Source of the DNA: Micromonospora sp045209745
GTDB lineage: Bacteria; Actinomycetota; Actinomycetes; Mycobacteriales; Micromonosporaceae
NCBI RefSeq assembly: GCF_045209745.1
Contig: NZ_CP109273.1
Coordinates: forward strand, 124,001-188,000
Length of the DNA stretch: 64,000 nucleotides
Direction: 5' to 3'
This document shows positions 53,470 through 61,987 of the stretch, one piece after another. The number at the start of each line of letters is the position of its first letter. Within the stretch, counting starts at the first letter, position 1. Under the pieces are notes generated by a model. That model saw only the letters and a program-made list of their open reading frames with translations. It did not search any database and was not told the origin of the DNA. Made by a program: the position numbers and the translations under genes.

Positions 53470-54875
53470 CGCAACACCACTTCCCGGAGACCTTCGTCTG
53501 GGGATCGGCGACGGCCTCGTACCAGATCGAGGGGGCGGTCACCGAAGACGGGCGCGGCCCGTCCATCTGGGACACCTACAGCCACACGCCCGGTCGGACG
53601 CTGAACGGCGACACCGGTGACGTGGCCGCCGACCACTACCACCGGTGGGCCGACGACCTCGGGCACATCGCTGACCTCGGGCTCAGCGCGTACCGATTCT
53701 CCATCTCGTGGCCGCGGGTGCAGCCCGGCGGCTCGGGCCGGTTCAACCAGGCTGGCATCGACTTCTACTCCCGGCTGGTGGACGGGCTGTTGGAGCGGGG
53801 CGTTCGCCCGGTGGCCACCATGTACCACTGGGACCTGCCGCAGGAGTTGGAGAACGCCGGCGGCTGGGCGGCGCGGGAGACCGCGCTGCGCTTCCAGGAG
53901 TACGCGGCGGGCATCGTCGGTGCGCTGGGCGACCGGGTGCACACCTGGACGACGCTCAACGAGCCGTGGTGCTCGGCGTACCTGGGCTATGCCTCCGGTG
54001 TGCACGCGCCGGGTCGGACCGAGCCGGCGGCGGCGCTGGCCGCGGTGCACCACCTCAACCTCGCGCACGGCCTGGCCGGCCGGGTGGTCCGGGAGCTGGC
54101 CCCGGCCGCCGAGCTGTCGGTGACGCTGAACCTGCACGTCATCCGGGGGGCGTCCGACTCGGACGCGGACCAGGACGCGGTACGGCGGATCGACGCGTTG
54201 GCCAACCGGGCGTTCCTGGGCCCGATGTTGGACGGGGCGTACCCGGCCGACCTGCTGGCCGACACCGCATCCGTCACCGACTGGTCGTTCGTCCGCGAGG
54301 GCGACGAGAAGCAGATCGCGGTGCCGCTGGACGTGCTCGGGGTCAACTACTACTCAAGCACCCTGGTCCAGGCGTGGGACGGGGTGTCGGCCCGCTCCGA
54401 CGCCGACGGGCACGGTGCCTCGACCTCGACGCCGTGGGTCGCCGCCGACAACGTCGACTTCCTGCCGCAGCCCGGCCCGTACACGGCGATGGGTTGGAAC
54501 ATCGACCCGCCGGCCCTGACCGAGCTGCTGCTGCGCCTGCACCACGCGTACCCGAGCCAGCCGATGATGATCACCGAGAACGGTGCGGCGTTCGACGACG
54601 TGGTGTCGGCCGACGGCGGGATCCACGACGACCGGCGGATCGACTACCTGCGCCGGCATATCGGCGCGACGGCCGACGCCCGCGCCCAGGGTGCGGACGT
54701 GCGCGGCTACTTCGTCTGGTCGCTCCTGGACAACTTCGAGTGGGGCTACGGCTACGACCGCCGCTTCGGGATCATCCGGGTCGACTACGACACCCAGGTC
54801 CGCACCTGGAAGGACAGCGCCCACTGGTACCAGCGCCTGGCCGCCACCGGAAAGCTGGACTCGGCGCAGGACTGA
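53466..54875 (+). CDS. GH1 beta-glucosidase of the xyloside operon
   Basis: A 469-residue cytoplasmic GH1 enzyme. Acid/base Glu166 lies in TLNEP and nucleophile Glu371 in ITENG; FVWGSATASYQIEG and VWSLLDNFEWGYGYDRRFG complete the family pattern. It overlaps the alpha-xylosidase by four bases (ATGA). Together the two enzymes can strip alpha-xylose from a xyloglucan-type side chain and then hydrolyse the exposed beta-glucose backbone. It is a paralog of the enzyme at 7426 but belongs to a different regulon. Confidence 0.93.
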   Translation: MTQHHFPETFVWGSATASYQIEGAVTEDGRGPSIWDTYSHTPGRTLNGDTGDVAADHYHRWADDLGHIADLGLSAYRFSISWPRVQPGGSGRFNQAGIDFYSRLVDGLLERGVRPVATMYHWDLPQELENAGGWAARETALRFQEYAAGIVGALGDRVHTWTTLNEPWCSAYLGYASGVHAPGRTEPAAALAAVHHLNLAHGLAGRVVRELAPAAELSVTLNLHVIRGASDSDADQDAVRRIDALANRAFLGPMLDGAYPADLLADTASVTDWSFVREGDEKQIAVPLDVLGVNYYSSTLVQAWDGVSARSDADGHGASTSTPWVAADNVDFLPQPGPYTAMGWNIDPPALTELLLRLHHAYPSQPMMITENGAAFDDVVSADGGIHDDRRIDYLRRHIGATADARAQGADVRGYFVWSLLDNFEWGYGYDRRFGIIRVDYDTQVRTWKDSAHWYQRLAATGKLDSAQD

Positions 54876-54921
54876 AGTACCCCGCCACGCCCGCACCGAG
54901 CTTGCGGCCATGTCCTGACGA

Positions 54922-54965
54922 GCGTGATGCCTGTGAGTCATCTTGATGACTCACAGGCATCACGC
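54922..54965. terminator. Perfect 21-bp palindromic hairpin ending the operon
   Basis: The arms 54922-54942 and 54945-54965 are perfectly complementary over 21 bp with only two bases between them. It lies between the convergent GH1 gene and the lipoprotein gene, so it can terminate both. No uridine tract follows. Confidence 0.75.
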
Positions 54966-55040
54966 ATTCCGGGAAGCGCGACGCAACGCCTCCTGGACCG
55001 TCGGCTCGACCCGGAACCGTCGGGAAGGCGCTTTCGCCGA

Positions 55041-55799
55041 TCACGGCCTGGGCAGGTGGGCGCAGAGCCTGCTCGGGAAGGCCGGCTCGATGGCGCGGAC
55101 ACGTCCGCAGCCGGCCTCCGTCGAGTTGGCGATCGTTTCCCAGCCGCCCTGGCCGGCCCACCGCAGAAAGTAGCGGCGCACGTTGACCGACGCGTCGCAG
55201 CCGGGCCGCGGCTCGGCGCCGCAGGGCACCGGATCGAACGGCACCGTCATGACCAGCCAGGTGCCGTCGCAGCCCTCGACCGATCCGGTCGAGGGCCGGG
55301 ACACGTCCATGCCGCGGACCACGACGCCGACCCACGCCTGGTCACAGTGGTCCTTCGGCATCGGACCACAACCGAACGTCGGGTCGCAGCGCTGGTACTT
55401 CGCACCGTCGGGCTTCCACGGCTGCTCGTTGAGCACGACGGTCCGGCCGGCAATCGGCCCTGGCGCTGTCAACGTCACCTCGCCCGGCGTGTGGGTGGGG
55501 CAGGCCCCGACCACCCCGGACAGACGCGAATCCTGCACCACGTTGGCGTAGATGCGGTTGTTCTCCTCGGTGAAGTAGGTGATTCGGGGATTCCGGGAGC
55601 AACCATCCGCGTCACCCAGCAGCGCCACGGTCAGCACGAGCGAGCGCGGGTCCGCGCCGGCCCGGACGGCCGTGACATCAGTCTGGTAGGTGGTCCAACC
55701 GGTGTCTGCGGCCGGGCCGACCTGCACGGGCGCGTCGCCCGGCCTGGCGCAGCCGACGAGCACGGCCAGGCACAGCAGGGCGGTGCTGAGTCGACGCAT
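55041..55799 (-). CDS. Hypothetical lipoprotein with many cysteines
   Basis: A 252-residue secreted protein. The signal peptide ends in LVGC (Cys17), a lipobox. The mature part has about nine further Cys in loops such as GACPTHTPG, QRCDPTFGCGPMPKDHCDQ and VPCGAEPRPGCDASV, suggesting disulfide-stabilised extracellular structure. I do not recognise the family. ATG 55799 starts at the signal peptide. No neighbour on this strand suggests a role. Confidence 0.75.
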   Translation of the reverse strand: MRRLSTALLCLAVLVGCARPGDAPVQVGPAADTGWTTYQTDVTAVRAGADPRSLVLTVALLGDADGCSRNPRITYFTEENNRIYANVVQDSRLSGVVGACPTHTPGEVTLTAPGPIAGRTVVLNEQPWKPDGAKYQRCDPTFGCGPMPKDHCDQAWVGVVVRGMDVSRPSTGSVEGCDGTWLVMTVPFDPVPCGAEPRPGCDASVNVRRYFLRWAGQGGWETIANSTEAGCGRVRAIEPAFPSRLCAHLPRP

Positions 55800-55855
55800 G
55801 CAACGAGTATCGCCAGTGGACGACCCGGCGCATCCGTACGGATATTCAGTCCGCC

Positions 55856-56485
55856 TCAGACCCCGACCCGCTGCGGCGGGACGGTCAGGCCGTACAGCTC
55901 CATCAGCTCCGGGGTGTCGACCCTGCTGCCGTCGGCCACCGAGTCGCAGGCGATGTCGACGATCTGGTCCTTGTGCGCCAACAGGTACGGCCGGGCGCCC
56001 ACGTCGGCGCTGGCCAGGGTGGCGATGCCGGGCCAGTGCCGGCGGCCGAAGAGCATCGGGTAGCCGCGCAGCCCGTCGTAGGTGGCGCAGACCAGCACAT
56101 CCGGGTACGGCAGCGCGGCCACCCGGCGTACCGCTGCGGCGGTCAGGCCCGGCATGTCGACCGGGACCACCACCACCGCCTCGATCCCCTCGTCGTCCAT
56201 GGCGGCCAGGCCGGCCCGGATGGACGAGCCGACCCCGGTGCCCCACGCCTTGTTGATCACAACGGTGGCCTTTTCGAGGTCGGCGGTCTCCCGAACCTGA
56301 TCGGCGGCGGCACCCAGCACGACCACGATCTGCTCGCAGCCCGCCTCGGTCATCGTGTCGATCATCTGATTGACCAGGGGCTTCTCCCCCCGGTGCAGCA
56401 TGGCCTCGGGACCGCCGATGCGTCGTCCCCCGCCCGCGGCGATGATCATTCCTGCGATCCGGTTCAGCTGCGCCCCCTCCAGCAC
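55856..56485 (-). CDS. MobA-like nucleotidyltransferase (NTP_transf_3)
   Basis: About 209 residues with the nucleotidyltransferase core AGMIIAAGGGRRIGGPEAML, then ADQVRETADLEKATVVINKAWGTGVGSSIRAGLAAM and VVVVPVDMPGLTAAAV, whose Asp is the metal site. Such enzymes attach CMP or GMP to molybdopterin, or activate sugars or F420 precursors. The usual Lys of the G-x-x-K motif is Glu here (GGPEAML). The start is uncertain: GTG 56485 is used, TTG 56578 and ATG 56449 are alternatives, and none has a clear ribosome site. No molybdoenzyme genes adjoin it. Confidence 0.75.
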   Translation of the reverse strand: MLEGAQLNRIAGMIIAAGGGRRIGGPEAMLHRGEKPLVNQMIDTMTEAGCEQIVVVLGAAADQVRETADLEKATVVINKAWGTGVGSSIRAGLAAMDDEGIEAVVVVPVDMPGLTAAAVRRVAALPYPDVLVCATYDGLRGYPMLFGRRHWPGIATLASADVGARPYLLAHKDQIVDIACDSVADGSRVDTPELMELYGLTVPPQRVGV

Positions 56486-56621
56486 GGGACCGACCGTGAC
56501 CGATCCGTCCCTTCCTACGGACACTGCAACGAGGACGGCCGGCCGAGGGTGGCGGGGCGAAAAGGAGAAATAGCCCAACCGTTACACGCCCGGCATCTCC
56601 CCGGTATGGACGGACCGCCGG

Positions 56622-58301
56622 TCAGGCTGCGTCGGCATAGCAGTCGACGATGGACAGATCCAGCGGAAACCGGACCGGCGTCGCACCGAAGAGCAGCGTG
56701 GAGGCCCGCTCGCCGCAACGGGTGACAGCCTCCGCGACCACGGCCGCCTGAGCAGCGGGCGCATGCACGATCACCTCGTCGTGCTGGAAGAAGACCAGCT
56801 CGGCGTCAGTGCCGGACAGCTCCGTACGCAGCGTGGCCAGCAACGTGGAGGCCCACTCCGCTGCGGTGGCCTGGATGACGAAGTTACGGGTGAAGCGCCC
56901 CCGGGACCGAGCGGCACGAGCCCGGGGACTGCGCGGGTCGGCCGCCCCATCCGGATCGGAAGGCGCGTCGTCGGGATCACCGAACCCGGCCGAACCGGGC
57001 GGACACGTCCGCCCCAGCCACGACCGCACCAGCCCACCCGCCTCGCCGGTGCGCGCCGCCGCCTCGACGAAGTTGAACGCCGTCGGGTAGCTGCGCTTCA
57101 GCACCGCCAACGCGGGCACCGCAGCCCCGCCGGTCTGCCCGTACATCGCGCCGAGCAGGGCCACCTTGGCCCGGTCCCGGTCGCCGCCGAACGAGTCACG
57201 GGCCAGGGCGGCGTAGAGGTCGCCGGCACCACCCGCAGCCGCCAGCCGCGCGTCGCCGGAGACCGCGGCGAGCACCCGAGGCTCCAACTGGCCGGCGTCG
57301 GCGACCACCAACCGCCAGCCCGGATCGGCCACCACCGCACGCCGGATCACCTTCGGGATCTGCAGGGCGCCGCCACCCCGGGTGGCCCACCGGCCGGAGA
57401 CGACCCCACCCGGCACGTACTCCGGCTGAAACCGGCCGTCGCGCACCCACTGCTCGCGCCAGGACCAGGCGTGCGCCGTCCAGATCCGGTAGAGCTCCTT
57501 GTATTCCAGGACCAGCGGCACCGCCGGATGGTCCACCCCGCGCAACACCCAGGCCCGGGTGTTGGGTAGCTCCACCCCGACCCGGGCGAACGCCTTCAAC
57601 AGCTCCGCCGGGGAGTCGGCGTGCAGCCGGCGTACGCCGAACGCGTCGGCGATCCGGGCGGCCAGCTCGGCGAGTCGGCGCGGCGGGCCGCCGACCGGGG
57701 ACGCCTCGCCCAGCAGCTCGTTGAGGATCGCGTCGTGCACGTCGCCACGCCAGGGCAGCCCGGCGACACCCATCTCCACCGCGATCAGCGCGCCGGCCGA
57801 CTCGGCGGCCACCAGCAACCGGAACCGGCCCGGGTGCTCGGTCGCGGCGATGCGGGCGAGCTGGTCGGCGTACACCTGGGTCAGTGCCTCGATGCCCGGG
57901 CCCGGCGGGCCGGGCAGCGTGTCGAAGAGCGCACCCTGGCCGTGCCCGGGCGGTGCGGCGGCGCGCGGCGGTGGGTCGGGCGGCACCGCGGTGCCGGTCA
58001 TCCGGGCCCAGGCGGCGGCCAGCGAGCGGGGCTCGCCCCAGCGGCCGACGTGCCCGAGCAGCAACGCCTCGGTCAGCTCCACGTCGTGGCACCGGTCGAC
58101 CCGGACGCCGGCGCGCAGCAGCGCCGGGTAGACGGACGCGGCGGTCGACCAGACCCAGCGCGGGTGCTCGGCGGCCTCGCGCGCGGCGACCGCGGCGACC
58201 AGGTCGACGACGGCCTCCGCCGGGCCGGCTGAGCGGCCGGCGGCGTCCAGCGGGCACAGCACACCCCCACCCCGCTCGTCGGACACCACCGCCACCAGCA
58301 C
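56622..58301 (-). CDS. Bifunctional 3'-5' exonuclease/DNA polymerase (family A-like)
   Basis: A 559-residue actinobacterial polymerase relative of PolA that lacks a 5' nuclease domain. The N-terminal third is a degenerate 3'-5' exonuclease-like fold. The polymerase part shows motif A VVADAGQLEPRVLAAVSGD (Asp with the Q-L-E-x-R pattern), an O-helix DRDRAKVALLGAMYGQTGG and motif C FFQHDEVIVHAP with HDE. The GTG start at 58301 has GGAGGGGAG upstream, 19 bases away. This family is common in actinomycetes beside replicative PolA and may act in repair or lagging-strand gap filling, by inference. Confidence 0.85.
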   Translation of the reverse strand: MLVAVVSDERGGGVLCPLDAAGRSAGPAEAVVDLVAAVAAREAAEHPRWVWSTAASVYPALLRAGVRVDRCHDVELTEALLLGHVGRWGEPRSLAAAWARMTGTAVPPDPPPRAAAPPGHGQGALFDTLPGPPGPGIEALTQVYADQLARIAATEHPGRFRLLVAAESAGALIAVEMGVAGLPWRGDVHDAILNELLGEASPVGGPPRRLAELAARIADAFGVRRLHADSPAELLKAFARVGVELPNTRAWVLRGVDHPAVPLVLEYKELYRIWTAHAWSWREQWVRDGRFQPEYVPGGVVSGRWATRGGGALQIPKVIRRAVVADPGWRLVVADAGQLEPRVLAAVSGDARLAAAGGAGDLYAALARDSFGGDRDRAKVALLGAMYGQTGGAAVPALAVLKRSYPTAFNFVEAAARTGEAGGLVRSWLGRTCPPGSAGFGDPDDAPSDPDGAADPRSPRARAARSRGRFTRNFVIQATAAEWASTLLATLRTELSGTDAELVFFQHDEVIVHAPAAQAAVVAEAVTRCGERASTLLFGATPVRFPLDLSIVDCYADAA

Positions 58302-58396
58302 GAACGCGATTCTGCCTCTCCCCTCCGACAGGAAAGGAGGCGCACCTTACCTCTGTCGGGTCGGTGGGTGTCGGAGTCGGCCGGTAGCGTGATCGG

Positions 58397-60196
58397 GTGC
58401 CTCCGCAGATCCCGCATTCCGATCCTGGCACTCCGGACACTCGCGGTCCGATGCGATACCTGTGGTGGCTGGTCCGTTGCCAACCCTGGCGGGTGCTGCG
58501 CGGCAGCCTGCTCGGGACGGCCTGGATGGTCGGGCTGTCGGCGCGGCCCTACCTGATCGCCCGCGCCGTCGACGACGGGCTGCGCGCCCACGACACCCGG
58601 GCCCTGGCGCTCTGGGTCGCGGCGATCATCGTCGCGGGAGTGGCATTGTCATACCTGGGCATCATGCGGCACCGCACGATGACCTTCCTCCGGGAAGACG
58701 CCAAGGCCCGCTCGGCGGAGGTCCTGCTGCGCCACCTGTCCCGGATCGGCGCGGTGCTGCCGCGCCGGGTCGCCACCGGCGAGGTGTCCACCATCGGCGG
58801 CTCCGACATCGACTGGTCGGCGCAGGTGCTGACGCTGACCGGGCCGGGCGTCGGCGCGGTCGTCGCGTACGGGGTCATCGCCGTGGTGCTCTGGTCGATC
58901 TCCCCGATGCTCGCGCTCTGCGTGCTGGTGGGCGTGCCGGTGGTCGGGCTGGTCGTCGGGCCGCTGCTGCGCCGCCTCGAACGGGCGGAGTCGGTCTACC
59001 GCAAGCAGCAGGGCGCGCTCACCGCCCGATCCGGCGACATCGTGGCCGGGCTGCGGGTGCTTGCCGGGGTGGGCGGCCGGGACCTGTTCGCGCGGCGGTA
59101 CGCGGCCAGGTCCCAGGACCTGCGCGCCGAGGGCTACCGGGTCGGCGCGGTCAACAGTTGGATCGACGCGGCCACCGTCGCCATCCCCGGGTTGTTCCTG
59201 GCTGCGGTGGTGTGGCTGACGGCTCGGATGGCGGTGAGCGGTGACGTCACGGTCGGTGAGCTGGTCGCCGTCTACGGCTACGTGGCGACCCTGATCGTGC
59301 CGGTCTGGTTTCTGATGGAGAGCAGTTACGAGCTGATCCCGGGTCGGGTTGCCGCCCGACGGATCGCCGACCTGCTCAACGTGGCCCCCGACGATGTCGG
59401 CGGCCCGGGTCGTCGGTGGCCCGGCTCCGTGCCCGACGCACGCCGGCCGGGCGCCCTGGCCGCGCCGGCTGGCCCCGCCGACCTGCACGACCCGGCGACC
59501 GGGCTGACCGTGCGCGCCGGCCGGCTGACCGGGGTGGCAGCGGACGACCCGGCAGCGGCCGTGGCCCTGGCCGACCGGCTCGGCCGGTACGTCGCCAGCG
59601 AGACCACCTGGGGCGGTGTGCCGCTGAGCGGGATCGCCCTGGACGAGGTCCGCTCCCGGATCCTGGTGGCCGACCACGACTCGTATCTCTTCGCCGGAAC
59701 TCTGCGGGACATCCTGCACGCGTCCGAAGCCGCCGAGACCGACGACGACCGGCTCGACGCGGCCCTGCGGGTCGCCTCGGCCGAGGACGTCGTCGACGCC
59801 CTGCCGGCCGGGCTGGACACCCCGATCGACGCCCGAGCCCGAACACTCTCCGGCGGTCAACGCCAACGGCTACGCCTCGCCCGGGCGCTCCGCACCGAGC
59901 CGGAGGTGCTGATCCTCGTCGACCCGACGTCGGCGGTCGACGCGCACACCGAGGCGCGGATCGCCGAACGGCTGCGTGCCGCGCGGGCCGGACGGACCAC
60001 GGTGGTGATCGCCACGTCGCCGCTGCTGCTCGGCCGGGCCGACCTGGTCGCGCACCTCGGTGCCGGCCGGATCACCGCCACCGGCAGCCACGCCGACCTG
60101 CTCGACCAGGACGCCGACTACCGGCACCTGGTGGCCCGTGGCAGCGAGGATCCCGACATCGAGCAGCCCACCGACACCGAGGGGGCATACCGGTGA
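58397..60196 (+). CDS. ABC exporter half-transporter with degenerate ATP site (subunit A)
   Basis: A 599-residue protein: six transmembrane helices (about residues 20-320) and a nucleotide-binding domain. The Walker A loop is missing (GRLTGVAADDPAAAVALADRL replaces GxxGxGK[ST]), and Walker B ends VDPTSAVD instead of DE, so it cannot hydrolyse ATP on its own. The signature LSGGQRQRLRLARAL is intact. This fits the partner subunit of a heterodimeric exporter. GTG 58397 lies seven bases after TAGCGT (58385-58390), so the mRNA is probably leaderless; ATG 58451 is an alternative. It is coupled by GTGA overlap to subunit B. Confidence 0.9.
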   Translation: MPPQIPHSDPGTPDTRGPMRYLWWLVRCQPWRVLRGSLLGTAWMVGLSARPYLIARAVDDGLRAHDTRALALWVAAIIVAGVALSYLGIMRHRTMTFLREDAKARSAEVLLRHLSRIGAVLPRRVATGEVSTIGGSDIDWSAQVLTLTGPGVGAVVAYGVIAVVLWSISPMLALCVLVGVPVVGLVVGPLLRRLERAESVYRKQQGALTARSGDIVAGLRVLAGVGGRDLFARRYAARSQDLRAEGYRVGAVNSWIDAATVAIPGLFLAAVVWLTARMAVSGDVTVGELVAVYGYVATLIVPVWFLMESSYELIPGRVAARRIADLLNVAPDDVGGPGRRWPGSVPDARRPGALAAPAGPADLHDPATGLTVRAGRLTGVAADDPAAAVALADRLGRYVASETTWGGVPLSGIALDEVRSRILVADHDSYLFAGTLRDILHASEAAETDDDRLDAALRVASAEDVVDALPAGLDTPIDARARTLSGGQRQRLRLARALRTEPEVLILVDPTSAVDAHTEARIAERLRAARAGRTTVVIATSPLLLGRADLVAHLGAGRITATGSHADLLDQDADYRHLVARGSEDPDIEQPTDTEGAYR

Positions 60197-61944
60197 GCCG
60201 GCTACCGGTGGCCGACCGCGGCACCGTACGCCGGGCGTTGCGGGACATGATCAGCCGACACCGCCGCGCGGTCGGGATGGTCCTGGCGCTGCACGCCGCC
60301 GCCGCGGTCGCCGGGCTCGCCCCGCCGTGGCTGCTGGGCACCATCGTCGACCGGGTCACCGCGGGCGCGGGCGTGGCCACGGTGGACCGGCTGGCACTGG
60401 CCATCGCCGGCTGCGTCCTGGTGAGCGCGGTGCTCTCCCGATACGCCCAGTACGCTGGCCACCGCTTCGGTGAGCGGGCCGTCGCCGAGCTGCGCGAGGA
60501 GTTCGTCTCCCGGACTCTCGGCCTGCCGGTCTCGGTCGTCGAGCGCGCCGGCTCCGGCGACCTCGCCACCCGCAGTTCGGTCGACGTGGCGACGGTCGGG
60601 ACCACCGTCCGGGACGTGGTGCCCACCATCGTCATCGCCTCGGTGCAGTTGACGTTACTGTTCGGGGCGGTCTTCCTGTTACATCCGCTGCTCGGGCTGG
60701 TAGCGCTGGCCGGGCTGCCGTCGATCATTGCGGTGACGCGCTGGTACCTGCGGCGGGCCAGCTCGGCGTACCTCACCGAGGGCGCGGCGGCGGCCGAGCT
60801 GACCGAGACGCTGACCACCACCGCCGAGGGCTCCCGCACGGTGGAGGCGCTGCGGCTGGCCGACGACCGGATCCGGCACGGCACCACCCGCATCACCCGG
60901 GTCTGGCGGGCCCGACGGGCGACCCTGGCGCTGCGTACGGTGTTCTTCTCGGTCGTCGAGGCCAGCTATCCGCTGCCGGTCGCCCTGGTCCTGCTCATCG
61001 GCGGATACCTGCTCTCCAGGGACATGGTCTCGCTCGGCTCGGTGGTCGCCGCCGCGCTCTACCTGCAACAGGCGATCGCCCCGATGGACCGGTTGCTGCA
61101 GTGGACGGAGCAGGCGCAGCGCGGCTTCGCGTCGTACGCCCGGGTGCTCGGCGTCGGCATGGTTCCACCGGAGCCGCCCGGCACGACGGCCGAGTCGCGG
61201 GGAGAGCGGCTCGTGGTGCGTGGGGCGCGGTTCTCCTACACCGGCGGGCCGGACGTGCTGCACGGCATCGACCTGGAGGTGCAGCCCGGTGAACGGCTGG
61301 CCGTCGTCGGTCCGTCGGGTGCCGGCAAGTCGACCCTGGCCCGACTGCTGGCCGGGATCGACGCGCCACGGCAGGGCGTCGTCAGCATCGGCGGTTGCCC
61401 GGTCACCGACCTCGACCCCACCGAGCGGCGCCGCCGGATCGCCCTGGTCACGCAGGAGCACCACGTCTTCATCGGCTCGGTCCGCGACAACCTGTCCTTC
61501 GCCGCGCCCGACGCCTCCGACGAGCAGATGCGCGCCGCGCTGGTCACCGTGGGCGCCGACTGGCACGCCGAGTTGCCCGACGATCTGGACACCCAGCTCG
61601 GCGACGGGGCCCGGCAACTCGGCGCGGCCGAGGCCCAGCAGCTCGCACTGGCCCGGCTGGTGCTCGCCGACCCGCACACGCTGATCCTCGACGAGGCGAC
61701 CGCCGCGCTCGATCCGACGACCGCCCGTCGTACCGAGCGGGCGCTGGCCGCCGTGCTGATCGGGCGGACCGTCATCGCGATCGCGCACCGGCTCAACACC
61801 GCCCACGACGCCGACCGGGTCGCCGTACTGGCGGACGGCCGGATCACCGAGATCGGCAGCCACCACGAGCTGGTCGCCTCCGGCGGGGCGTACGCCGCTC
61901 TGTGGCGCTCCTGGCACACCCGCGCCGACGACCACCTGAGCTGA
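60193..61944 (+). CDS. ABC exporter half-transporter with active ATP site (subunit B)
   Basis: A 583-residue partner with six transmembrane helices and a full Walker A (GPSGAGKST), Q-loop, and Walker B LILDEATAALD with the catalytic Glu, followed by the H-loop His. Its signature is LGAAEAQQLALARL instead of LSGGQ. In a heterodimer, B supplies the ATP-binding face and A supplies LSGGQ for the one active site; the opposite site (A Walker, B signature) is wholly degenerate. The substrate (drug, lipid, peptide or metabolite) is unknown. GTG 60193. Confidence 0.92.
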   Translation: MSRLPVADRGTVRRALRDMISRHRRAVGMVLALHAAAAVAGLAPPWLLGTIVDRVTAGAGVATVDRLALAIAGCVLVSAVLSRYAQYAGHRFGERAVAELREEFVSRTLGLPVSVVERAGSGDLATRSSVDVATVGTTVRDVVPTIVIASVQLTLLFGAVFLLHPLLGLVALAGLPSIIAVTRWYLRRASSAYLTEGAAAAELTETLTTTAEGSRTVEALRLADDRIRHGTTRITRVWRARRATLALRTVFFSVVEASYPLPVALVLLIGGYLLSRDMVSLGSVVAAALYLQQAIAPMDRLLQWTEQAQRGFASYARVLGVGMVPPEPPGTTAESRGERLVVRGARFSYTGGPDVLHGIDLEVQPGERLAVVGPSGAGKSTLARLLAGIDAPRQGVVSIGGCPVTDLDPTERRRRIALVTQEHHVFIGSVRDNLSFAAPDASDEQMRAALVTVGADWHAELPDDLDTQLGDGARQLGAAEAQQLALARLVLADPHTLILDEATAALDPTTARRTERALAAVLIGRTVIAIAHRLNTAHDADRVAVLADGRITEIGSHHELVASGGAYAALWRSWHTRADDHLS

Positions 61945-61979
61945 AGAAGGGGCACCTCGTGACCGAGGTGCCCCTTCTT
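61944..61979. terminator. Bidirectional terminator between exporter and sugar ABC genes
   Basis: A perfect 16-bp stem (61944-61959 with 61964-61979) with a 4-nt loop TGAC and T runs on both sides (CTTCTTTC on the plus strand). It overlaps the exporter stop by one base and ends eight bases before the stop of the convergent permease gene. Confidence 0.85.
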
Positions 61980-61987
61980 TCGACTGT

